A stretch of DNA of 64,000 bases from Nothophaeocryptopus gaeumannii (lineage: Eukaryota; Ascomycota; Dothideomycetes; Mycosphaerellales; Mycosphaerellaceae): contig JASISA010000036.1 in NCBI GenBank assembly GCA_031771865.1, positions 62,001 through 126,000 of the forward strand, given 5' to 3'. Within the stretch, counting starts at the first letter, position 1, and each line of letters starts with the position of its first letter. This document shows, piece by piece, positions 10,814 to 20,140 of the stretch. The notes under the pieces are model-generated. The model was not told the origin of the DNA. It saw only the letters and a program-made list of their open reading frames with translations, and ran no database searches. A program made the translations under genes and the position numbers.

Positions 10814-11434
10814 ATGCCTTTCTCCTTCAAAGACCCCCTCGGCCTCAAAGCCAGAAAACTCGACAAGGAACGCCTAAAGAACCAAGAAAACACCATGCGT
10901 GAGTTGCGCTCCCAGGCTGAGTCCCGCAAAGATCGCTTATCAGATGCCCTCAAAGATCAACAATCCGAGCGAGACGACCACAAGAGACAATGCCGAGACG
11001 GCATGATCCAAGTCAGTATCCTCCAAAAACACCTAGCGGAACAGCTCAAGCGAGAACAGAACGTACCCCCGCAGCTAAATCTAGAAGGCAAAATCCTTTG
11101 CCAGACGATTGAAGCATTCCTGCAAAGGGAATACCAGTTCGATCCGAATAGACTGAAAGCGGACAAGAAGGCTGCATGGCACCAGAATAGGGGAAGACTA
11201 TTCTCGGATCGCTTTTCGGATGGCTATGGGCGGGAGGAGTCTTTGCGGATGGTCGGAGAAGCGACTGGCGTAGCGTCGACTGTGTGGAGTGTTGCGAAGT
11301 ACGGAGATACATGGGAACGTCAGGATGTCATCAGAGATATCTGGAAGAGTATGGTGGTGCACGATCGGGCGGTTCGTGATCGTGGGTCGTGGAGTCATGA
11401 CAGGTCTGCTGTCACGGTGGCGATGGCGGAGTGA
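10814..11434 (+). CDS. Orphan coiled-coil protein, 206 aa
   Basis: Single exon; the frame extends upstream to a TTG at 10745 but the first ATG is 10814. I do not recognise the family. Residues 1-80 are strongly charged and probably form a coiled coil (repeated K/R/E/Q with leucines: LKARKLDKERLKNQEN). The C-terminal half is mixed, with GEATGVASTVWSVAKYG and a Trp-rich end. No signal peptide or membrane segment is seen. The divergent degenerate gene at 9957-10435 appears to be a paralogue, which supports its being a real gene. Confidence 0.55.
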   Translation: MPFSFKDPLGLKARKLDKERLKNQENTMRELRSQAESRKDRLSDALKDQQSERDDHKRQCRDGMIQVSILQKHLAEQLKREQNVPPQLNLEGKILCQTIEAFLQREYQFDPNRLKADKKAAWHQNRGRLFSDRFSDGYGREESLRMVGEATGVASTVWSVAKYGDTWERQDVIRDIWKSMVVHDRAVRDRGSWSHDRSAVTVAMAE

Positions 11435-11564
11435 ATGGTCATGGCTGTAGTTGGGCACTCGAACATAGCTGAGGTGTTTTGCCAAATGACAGCGCGGTCA
11501 ATATCGTGGATTCAGGTGCTGTTGTAGAGAAGATCGAAAAGAAGGTACTGCATCGTCAAGATCC

Positions 11565-12214
11565 TCATATCCTCGCATCAGCATCAACATTGTACTTATT
11601 ATGCTCACAGGTCACCAACACAGCCCCATCTCTCTCCCTCTTCAGAACCCCCTTGATCATAGCAAGTCTTCTCCCAACATGCACAGTCTGCCAAAATTGT
11701 CAGCACCACCCATTGGTGAACGAACCTTCCTTCCCTTTCTCTCCCACTCACCTCGCACTCCATCCTTACCACCTCCCCAAGCATCGCCGGCCGCAGGTAG
11801 TTGAAACCGATACTCCTACAAATCCCCAAACTTCCCCAAAATCCATCCCTTTTCCTCGCCACAGGATACAAACACCATGTCGTCGCACACTCAAAGAACG
11901 CACTCGTGGCCCCAGCATGTAGAGTGCCCATGGGGTTGAGGAATTCCGGTTGGACTGTGAATTGGAAGGTGACCGAGCAAGAGTTTGGGGAGTATTTTGT
12001 TGCGGAGATGATGGAGACGTGGTCGAGCCAGGGGAGGAGGAAGTTGCGAGCGGGCATTTGGTCGTACTGGAGGGCATGTTTATTAGTGTTTTGGTCCGTA
12101 GCGTCAATGTGAAGGGTTCATGTTGAATACTTTTGCTCGAGCTTCGCCTCGCAGGAGGACTTCCGTCATTTCCTTTCGCGATGCTTCGTTGTTTGCCGTG
12201 TTCGTAGAAGCCAT
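11565..12214 (-). CDS. PaaI/ACOT13-type hotdog thioesterase
   Basis: Three exons (12131-12214, 11752-12066, 11565-11687; two 64-nt introns) give 173 residues. Hotdog signature residues are in NPMGTLHAGATSAFFEC, the stretch that carries the catalytic region in PaaI-type thioesterases, and IGFNYLRPAMLGEVVRMECE forms the central strands. The last exon supplies VGRRLAMIKGVLKRE and TCEHNK, the terminal strands typical of the family. It should hydrolyse an acyl-CoA thioester, with chain length unknown. The first exon has no clear mitochondrial presequence. Its 3' end is 130 bp from the end of the convergent orphan gene. Confidence 0.88.
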
Positions 12215-12480
12215 CTTGATTCGAGACCTCGAAATTGATGGTGAAAGTCGATATATCGAGTACTGTTCGCTGTCAGTAGAAGCGAAGTCGTTCGGCAAGC
12301 CGCGAGTCGCGAAGCCGAGGCAAGAGAATCCAGTCTGCCTGAGGCAGCTACAGTTAAAACGAGGTTGTATTTGCAACAGGGTATCTCCAACGAACCAATC
12401 GCTATGCTTTTTCCTTTCCAGATACCCCTAATCCAATCCATACCGGATCGCCCCTTTGCCAACAACAGTAGCGTTTCACC

Positions 12481-15062
12481 CTATAAGACTGCAGCCTCAT
12501 CTTCAATATACTTCAGATCAACGACCCAGCTCCCACCAAAAGCAACAGCCTCGTCCCTCTTAAGCGCGATGTTGATACCAATATCCGCGACGCTCACGGG
12601 CCACCTCTCGCCTCCCTCAATAGCCTTAAGCAGACCCTTCATCGGCGCGCCAAGCGCGAGAACTTTGTCAGGTCTCGCAGCCAACGGCTCGCCTTCCACG
12701 ATAGTCGAAACGCCGTCAATGCCGGAGATTCCCGAAGCACATCCAACTGAGAGCACAGGTGCCCTACTGCGATTCGCCCATTCGATCATCTCGCGAGTCT
12801 CTTGCTGCACATTCGTGCTGTACTCAGCATTTGGAACGAGAAGCGACTCGTAAGTTGATCCGGCAAGCAAAGCATCAATGATGACGGCAGGAGGTCCAGT
12901 CAAGTTCTTGATGTGTCGATATGCCTTGCTCCAGAGTCCACGCTTGATGTTTGCTCCGCCTCGTGCCATCTTACGGAGGATGCCTGACTGCACCTTCACT
13001 TGAGGATCTTGAGTGTCTGCTGTCTCGAATAAGCTCTCCACCGCGATGATCTTGACGTTGCGACCAAGCGAATGGCGAGCGGCGGCAAGAGCTCGAGCTC
13101 CTAGTGCGTGGTTGCCAGCTAGGACAACGACTGTGGACGGCTCATCCGGAGAGCCTAGAGTCATGCTCCCCGTCATGCTCCCTCGGAGCGTGTTAGTCCG
13201 CGACGGCCGTCGTACGCCTCCATGAAGCTCTGATAGTTGCAAAGCTGCCTCAGCGATGCACCGAGCTGCTGATTCGGCAATGCTCTCGTGGGTAAGACCG
13301 AAGGCAGACACAGTCGCAGCCTCCAGATGCTCCAATGCTTTGGGCAGGAGTGTCGGGCAGGTAGCCATGGAAGGGCGAATAGCAAAGAACGGTTCTTGGG
13401 CTTGGGCTTGGGCTGATTCGTGAAAGGACATTTTCAATGCTGTGACTGCAGAATGCGGCGAGTTCTCGCGATCGGGTCTCGGTGAGTTGCCCGATAATGA
13501 TGCGGCCTGCTTGCTCCTGGTAGCTAATGACGTCGATCGATTGCGCGTGCGCTCAGAAGTGACTGAGGCTGTGAGTGGATGGACTGATGTCCTTGGATCG
13601 ATTTGGCCACTATTCTGCCTGCTCGGCTTGGTCTTGGGGAAGACATTCCGCGACACCGAGTGCTTTGACGAAGATCGGCCATTCGCAAGATTGAGCTCCG
13701 TGTCAGCATCACTCGAGCTCTCAAGCTCGTTGCTGTTATACTTCGCGTCGAGTTTCGGTGAAAGGACATTCTCTGTAGGATGCAAGTTCTTTCCGCCATG
13801 AGTGCCAGGCTGCGCCTTGTTGTGGCTCACCAGCCGATCTTCATCAGCTGTGGTGTCTCCTTGGCGAATCTCGTCAAAGACTTGCTTCTTGTCGAACTTT
13901 CTGAGCTCGCCTTCGAAGTCAAAGTCTCCCATATCCTGAATGTCTGTAGTATCGCTATGGGCAAACTCCTCTCGGTCTTCCCTTTGCTTCTTTCGACTCT
14001 TCTTCGTATTCGCCTTGTCAGATGGATCAACCGTGGCAGGAGAAGGCTGCAGAAGTGGTGTACTACGCCATCCTTTGTCTCTCTTGACAGTCCCATTCAT
14101 GTCGTTCCCGTTCCTCGAAACCTCAGAGTTCATGACGGAGGGCGGATCGGCGGTCTCCAGTGGCGCTGATGTCTGCTTCTTCGCTTTTTGTCCTCTTCTG
14201 ACCTTCTTCTTGGAGCCATTCTCACCCTGTGCCACATCTTGCGTACTTTCTGCCAATGTCCCGTCATTGACAGGAGCGAGCATTAGAGGCTTCTGCAGTA
14301 CTTGTGGATGTGGCTGCGGTACTGAAGGCTGCTTTGCCGCGGCAGCCAACTTCTGTGCAACATTGGCCTTTCCAACATCTCCAATGAACGGAGACCCAGG
14401 GCTCGGCAAGTTGGCAGCAGCCTTTGCCAGCATCGACTTTATAGGTGTCTCCATCTGCACTGGTTTTGAAGAGCTTCGCTGTCGCACAGGCGAGGACGAG
14501 CCATAGCTCACAATGGCCGGATCCACGAACGCAGATGCTTGTCGTTGCGGCTGAGGTGGCTGTTGAGTAGGCTGCGGCGAGTAGGCATTAACAGGAGCAG
14601 AGGCATATCGCGTGCCTGCGGGCAGTTCGGCGATGCGATTGATTTGCGCCGGCTGTGGTTGAGGAAACGGCGGTTGCGGAGGAGGGTTGGCCGATTGACG
14701 ACCCGGTGGGTGCTGGTGTCCGTTCGCCATGGGTTGGATTAATGGCTGTGAGGCGGCGTGCTGCGGAACGTTCGAAGGAGGCATCGATGGTGATGGATTA
14801 GGAGTAGAGACGGATTGGACGACCTCGAGGTCTTCGATCGCGGTTGCCTGCACTTGCCAGTGCTCCCATCGCTGCGTCGAACCAGGAAATAATACTGACA
14901 CGCCATCAGTCGCGTCTTCCACACGCGCTCAGGAGGCAGCTTACCATTTTGGAGTGTCAAATGAGAATTTGGGACGATATCCTTGACTACACCGTAGACG
15001 AGAGCGTTCTGAGGCTGGCCCTTCAGTCTTAAGGAGACCGCCAAACCGACCACGCTCGCCAT
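12481..15062 (-). CDS. EDC3: Enhancer of mRNA decapping Edc3
   Basis: Two exons (14945-15062, 12481-14894; 50-nt intron) encode 843 residues. The N-terminus is the divergent LSm domain (residues ~1-65, from MASVVGLAVSLRLKG through AIEDLEVVQ), and the intron splits it inside LTLQN|VLFPG. A long disordered Pro/Gln/Ser-rich linker contains the FDF box (GDFDFEGELRKFDKKQVFDE). The last ~270 residues form the YjeF_N-like Rossmann domain (starting near ALEHLEAATVSAFGL, with VVVLAGNHALGARALAAARH). Edc3 is a P-body scaffold that binds Dcp2 and Dhh1 and promotes decapping. The protein is longer than yeast Edc3 (551 aa), with the extra length in the linker. Confidence 0.95.
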
Positions 15063-15435
15063 GTCGGCGTGTATATTATGTGTCTCTGGATGTCTGCTCA
15101 GCTAAAATGAGAGATGACATGAGCTTGCTGCTATATTAGGACTCGACCAGGACTGGAGCAAGCGGACGTGGAAGCTCGCAGATGAAGCTTTCGCGAAGCC
15201 CTTCTGCCTGAGGCCTCCAATTCCCCTTCTCACCTCACTCGCCGCTCTTTCAGCTGATCCAAGCTCATAAGAAGCTCTTGTGTACCACATAAAGTTGGAA
15301 CATCGGTGATTTTCACTTACGAATGACCTGAGATGCAAAGACAATGCTTCATTATTTCAACGTCGAACCATATGTACAATACTTGAAAGTCCTATGTCAA
15401 CGGGCCGCTATGCACCAAACGATCGTCCATCATCA
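15063..15435. promoter_or_regulatory. EDC3 promoter / 3' flank of the fusion hydrolase
   Basis: This 373-bp stretch lies between two minus-strand genes: the start of EDC3 and the stop of the hydrolase at 15436 that follows on its right. Nothing else is recognised. Confidence 0.4.
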
Positions 15436-17574
15436 TCATTCCGTCCTCTCAAACTCCCTCGCAATATCAAAGACCCTGCCATCCCGACCTGAAGCTCCCA
15501 ACAGCGTCACACCAAACGGTAGCGTCTCTCCGCTCTCAATCTGATATGTCGAAGCTGGGACTGCAACACCACACAAATCCAGCACATTGCCAAAATGCGT
15601 GAAATACCCCAGCTTCGCATTCAACGCAATCGGATCCCTCTCCATCTCGTCGATAGTCGGATGACAGGTCGTGGTCGGCACGAGCAAAACGTCGATCTCT
15701 TTGAAAATCTTGGCGGCTTCGCGAGTATATTGTGCTTGGAGATGTTGATCCTTGAATACTTCCCAGGGGTTCGTGAAGTTGTGGATCGCGGCGCCGAAGA
15801 GTTCGCGGGTGGCCGGTTGGAAGGTTGAGAGGTTCTTGATGATGAAGTCGGGGCCTATGCAAGCGATTCGTTCTTGGACCAGGGAGGCGTCGTAGAGAAG
15901 ATTACTGCCGCCTTCAAAGGGCGCCCATGGGATTTCTCGAGGTGTCCCGCCGGCGCGGACTAGCCGTTGAACGGATTCAGCGAAGAAGGATTGGTAGGCT
16001 TGGGTGCACTCCTCGAGGGCTGAAGAAGGCGGGATGCCGAATGCGAAGCCGCCTGCTTTGACACCACGGAAGTCTGCGTGCCAGAGCGCGAGAGATTGCT
16101 GCGTCTTCGCGTATGGATCGTCTTCGTCGATACCTTGGTCTGCTGCTAGCCAGACCTGTCGGGCTTCCTCGACAGTCTTGGCTAGGAAGGTGATGGTGTC
16201 TAGGCTCTTGCAAGCCGGTACGAGGCCCTTGGGGCTGAGTGTGCCTTTTGTCGGCTTGTGACCAACGATGCCATTGTACGCAGCTGGTACTCTGCCGGAG
16301 CCTGCAGTGTCGGTACCCAGAGCAAAAGACACCAGGCCTACTGCAACAGCTACCGCAGATCCTGAAGATGAGCCGCCAGAGATGCGATTGCTACCGTGAA
16401 CGCTTCTTGGAGTACCATACGGAGATCGACAACCAGATAGTCCTGTCGCAAGCTGATCAAGGTTCGTCTTGCCAATGAAGATAGCGCCCGAGTTAAGCAG
16501 CGCTTGTACGACCTTGGCACTTTGCTTTGGGGTATACGCGTATGCTTTGCAAGCTGCTGTTGTCTCGATGCCAGCGACATCGATGTTGTCTTTGACAGCG
16601 AATGGAACGCCGTAAAGCTCTGGGAGAGGCTTGCCAGCGAAGCGGTTTTCGACTTTGTTCGCAGCTCGTATGAGCTCAGCTGAGTTCTCAAGGTGGATCC
16701 AGACGGCAGGGTCTTTCGATTTATAGTCCGAAATTCGCTGGAGAACCTCTTTGACAACATCTGTTGGCTTGAGTTGACCGGAAGTGTATTGCTTGTGAAG
16801 TCCGTTGAGTGAGATGTCACCGGAGAACCCGGGTGGTGTAGTTGGAGGCGTTGATGTTTGCGCAGGTGTTTGCGCAGGTGCGAGCTTCAGCAGTTCAGAC
16901 GATGATCCAATGAACCCGAAGAGCCCATCATACGAGCAAAGCATGTCTAGTGTGCTGGTATAGAAGCCAGAATCGAAGCCATCAGTGCAGTCCGAAAGCA
17001 CGCAGACTTCAAAGCCTCGATCTGCGCATTCGCGGGCGGTAGTGTTCACGCAGCACTCGGTCGTCACGCCTGCGAAGAGCAAGTGTGTTATGCCGCGTGC
17101 TAGCAGATCGCGATGAAGCAATGTATCCCACATGGAGCCTTTGCCAGGTTTATCGATGACAACCTCGCCGGGGATTGGTCTCAGTTCGTCGATGATATCG
17201 TGGCCGTACTCTCCGCGAACCAAAAGCCTGCCCATCGGTCCCTCATCCCCAATGCCTTTCGTGTGGTGGCCAGACGGCGCTGAGATTTGGCGTAATCTCT
17301 TCGAAGGTGGTAGGTCTGACAGATCCGGCTTGTGTCCCTCTCGAGTATGAACAACATAAAGTCCCATGCTTCGAGCGGCCGCAAGAGCTTGTTGTGTTCT
17401 TGGGACAATTTCTCTAACCTTCTTGAAGATCTCATCATTGCCGCATTGGATCATTCCAAAGCCATTGAAGTCGACAAAGTCGCGCTGCATGTCAATAATG
17501 ATCAAAGCTGTCGTTTCTGGCCTGAATTTGTAGGGGTACGGCCTCGCGGAAGGGAGCCCCATGGTGGTTGTCAT
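15436..17574 (-). CDS. Bifunctional isochorismatase-type (biuret-hydrolase-like) / allophanate-hydrolase-type amidase fusion
   Basis: Single exon, 712 residues, ATG at 17574. Residues 1-235 are a cysteine hydrolase of the isochorismatase superfamily with the D-K-C triad: D28 in IIDMQRDF, K142 in VVIDKPGKGS and C175 in GVTTECCVNT (oxyanion cis-peptide context). Residues ~255-712 are an amidase-signature domain with the Ser-cisSer-Lys triad in GVPFAVKDNIDVAG, GGSSSGSAVAVA and GTDTAGSGRVPAA; these blocks are closest in my memory to allophanate hydrolase (AtzF). Biuret hydrolase yields allophanate, so the fusion would couple two consecutive steps that release ammonia and CO2. The extra C-terminal domain of canonical allophanate hydrolases appears absent. 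A ureidoacrylate-type first domain is an alternative. Confidence 0.85.
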   Translation of the reverse strand: MTTTMGLPSARPYPYKFRPETTALIIIDMQRDFVDFNGFGMIQCGNDEIFKKVREIVPRTQQALAAARSMGLYVVHTREGHKPDLSDLPPSKRLRQISAPSGHHTKGIGDEGPMGRLLVRGEYGHDIIDELRPIPGEVVIDKPGKGSMWDTLLHRDLLARGITHLLFAGVTTECCVNTTARECADRGFEVCVLSDCTDGFDSGFYTSTLDMLCSYDGLFGFIGSSSELLKLAPAQTPAQTSTPPTTPPGFSGDISLNGLHKQYTSGQLKPTDVVKEVLQRISDYKSKDPAVWIHLENSAELIRAANKVENRFAGKPLPELYGVPFAVKDNIDVAGIETTAACKAYAYTPKQSAKVVQALLNSGAIFIGKTNLDQLATGLSGCRSPYGTPRSVHGSNRISGGSSSGSAVAVAVGLVSFALGTDTAGSGRVPAAYNGIVGHKPTKGTLSPKGLVPACKSLDTITFLAKTVEEARQVWLAADQGIDEDDPYAKTQQSLALWHADFRGVKAGGFAFGIPPSSALEECTQAYQSFFAESVQRLVRAGGTPREIPWAPFEGGSNLLYDASLVQERIACIGPDFIIKNLSTFQPATRELFGAAIHNFTNPWEVFKDQHLQAQYTREAAKIFKEIDVLLVPTTTCHPTIDEMERDPIALNAKLGYFTHFGNVLDLCGVAVPASTYQIESGETLPFGVTLLGASGRDGRVFDIAREFERTE

Positions 17575-18349
17575 GTTGAAGACCTTCTCTTGGACGGTGG
17601 ATCGTGAAAGAACAGTAAGGAAAAGGAATACGGGCAGAAGCGAGCAGAAGCGAGGATCAGTATGTGATATACGACGGCGCTATAAAATGCTTGGACTATT
17701 CGCCTGAGGCCTCCGGCGGATAATTGCGGTAGTTGTGAGGCGAGGAAACTCTGGGGGCCCTACGGCCAGTCAGGCTTGCGGCAGGGAGAAGCGAGATCAA
17801 CCATGGACACGTGTAGAGCGTGAAATCGCTGCAGTGTGCCGCATCAGGGCAGCGAGTAGATAAAGAAGAGCAGCCGCAGGGCCTTCGGCCGGGGTGCAGG
17901 AGGAGGGAGGGACTCGTGGGTGGGTGTGAGAGGGAGAAGTGAAGTGGCTGGAATCCTTGCCCGCGGCGGCGATGGCTCCGCTCCGCCGCGGCCGCGGCCG
18001 CACGGCAGCTCTTCAGGCCGGCACTTCGCTCCAAAACATCCACTCTGACGGAAACCATCCAAACCGCGCCGTAGGCCTCTATAGCCCGACATATACCTAC
18101 GCTGCCCGCCTGACCTGTCCTTATCATCATCATCAACAACGTCACTTACTGCCATGCCGAGTCCGCGAAAGGCGCCGAACAGCAGTTACAAGTCGATCAG
18201 GAGACCCATGATAGCAAGAGATGGCTTATGCAAGATATCATGGCGTAGCGAAAGAATGGATCGCGAAGATGAAAGTCTAGAAACTCATGTGTACAAGGCA
18301 ATTAACGGCAGGTGGCCAATATCATCAAGAGGTTCACATCCCACTGCTA
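17575..18349. promoter_or_regulatory. Promoter region of the fusion hydrolase, CpG/GC-rich
   Basis: This 775-bp stretch lies upstream of the fusion gene and 3' of the oxygenase. It holds a tandem 10-mer GCAGAAGCGA at 17634-17643 and 17644-17653, a GGATAA at 17718, and a palindromic GC block of alternating CCGCGG/CGGCCG words at 17983-18005. ORFs here overlap on both strands and look non-coding. Confidence 0.4.
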
Positions 18350-19629
18350 TCAAGCTACTGCAGGACTCTGCACGAATGACTTGGTCTCGGCCTCCTCTTT
18401 GCTAAGCCTGCTTTGAGCGAGACGCCGCCATACGTAATCGCCGGCCACAATGGGCTCATATGCTGCCTTACCATCGGCCGGCACGCATGTTGGCAGTGGC
18501 CGTAAGACGGTATCGTAGCTCGGCCCGAAGAAAAAGGGAATCGAGAACCGCTCCACGCCGTTACCATTGTGTACGCGATGTACTGTCGAGATGAAGACAT
18601 CATTCGACCACCGCGCGAGCATGTCGCCAATGTTGACGACGAAGGTCCCAGGCACGGGCGGAGCTTGTATCCATTGGCCTTCCACGTTCAAAATCTGCAA
18701 TGCTGGCTGGCTTCCCTGGCAGAGTATCGTGAAGGCTTCGATGTCTGCTAAATTGTCAGAAATTCGCAACACTGCTAACATCGATCGTGTACTCACCCGT
18801 ATGAGCTCCAATGCCAAGCGCGTCTGGCTGATTTGGATCCTGCGCGGGACACTTCAGCAATCGCAGCATTGCGCCAGGTTGTACCACTGCTGAGTCGAAG
18901 TAGTCCTCCGGCAGCTCAAGAACTTTCGCGAATAACCGCACCATCCGCCGCGCCATCATCAGCACCTCGCCGTAATACGCGGCCACATTTGTCTTGAAGC
19001 CAGACATGGCCGGCCAAACATTCGGTCCTTGCATCGGACTGTCTCCTTGTTCTTCATCACGTTAGCGAAATGGGAAGTGAAAATAAGGCAGCTTCACGGA
19101 CCAGACCAGTCTGAGGCCGAACCCTTGTCGCACAGCGGGTCGAGATCAAGGTCATAACCACAGTTGAAACCTTCATTCAAGTCCGCCTTCTTGGTCTCAT
19201 CTGTTCGGACTTGTGCAATTGGCTCATACCCTCGAAGGATCTTCGATTTCTTGTAATGGATCTCGGTTTTGGTCTGCAGTGGTTGGTCGAAGAAGCTCTT
19301 GGCTGTCTGGAAGATGCTATCGATGACTTCTTGCGGGACGCCATGATCCTAGCAGAGGGATCAGTTTGAGCCATCTAGACTACCTTTGTGCGATCTTCTA
19401 CATACCTTGATGTAGAAAAATCCCACGCGGGTACATGCATCTCGAAGCTGGGCAATGATCTCTTCCTCTGGGTCTGTGAGTGATATGGTTGGAATCTCAT
19501 TGAAGTCAGCTTTGCGCGCGATATTTCCGGCCAATTGTCGCTTGCGACCAGAGAATGAGATGAACTACGTCGCCAATCAGCATGGCCCACTCGCTCCCTC
19601 TCGATGCTTGCAATGCTGACCTCGCTCAT
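18350..19629 (-). CDS. 2-oxoglutarate/Fe(II)-dependent oxygenase (isopenicillin N synthase-like)
   Basis: Five exons (19621-19629, 19406-19564, 19098-19348, 18797-19038, 18350-18744) give 351 residues. The DIOX_N half starts at IPTISLTDPEEEI and includes RVGFFYIKDHGVP. The catalytic half holds H219 and D221 (GAHTD, formed across an intron), distal H276 (STVHRV) and the 2OG-binding pair R286/S288 (ERFSIPFF). The 9-nt first exon and the 19098/19038 junction are the uncertain parts; an alternative GTCCGT donor for the latter gives SGDSPM instead of SGPPM. Thymine-7-hydroxylase belongs to this broad family, and the divergent NCS1 permease makes a nucleobase or ureide substrate attractive, but nothing in the sequence fixes it. 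Confidence 0.85.
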
Positions 19630-20140
19630 TGCACGTGAGACTTTCGAGACGTCTTCTAGAATACATGCAGCCACCACGCGAAACGGAACTCTGTCTCGTG
19701 AAACGAAGACCCCTAAAAAGCAACACTGCTACCATTTTGTCCTGTTTCGAATGATTTCTCATGGCATATAGCAGAGATCTCTTATCTTCATTGGCTGTAT
19801 ACCGATAGCCGTCGATCTCAAGAGAACGCTTTGGCCGACGGCCGCGATGGCCCGCGCGCCCAGAACTGGGGACCTGCATAGCATGCTTCCCCGGAAGTCT
19901 GATAAGGACGAACTCGCCTACAACACGCCGACCTCTCGAGACACACGCTAGGTACCAGGGTGAGGATACTCTTCTTGCCTCGTGCTTAAGCATGGCATCC
20001 ACATGGTCAACGATAACATGAAAGCTCACCAACACCCTGGAACGGAAAGCATAAGTATATCTTAAAGATCCCAGTTCCTCAACGTCTGGACATCTCAATT
20101 TCGAGCAGCTTCAACTCACAATAACACATCGGCAGGCACG
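19630..20140. promoter_or_regulatory. Bidirectional promoter, oxygenase / NCS1 permease, with GATA sites
   Basis: This 511-bp stretch lies between divergent ATGs. HGATAR words (AreA/Nit2-type nitrogen GATA sites) occur at 19792-19797 (reverse), 19803-19808, 19900-19905 and 20011-20016, against roughly 1.5 expected by chance on both strands. A TATAT lies at 20056-20060, about 80 bp before the permease start. The implied nitrogen control is an inference. Confidence 0.45.

Noticed and set aside
17983..18005. GC palindromic block as a possible structural RNA or origin
   Set aside because: A simple CCGCGG/CGGCCG run with no flanking structure; listed only as promoter composition.
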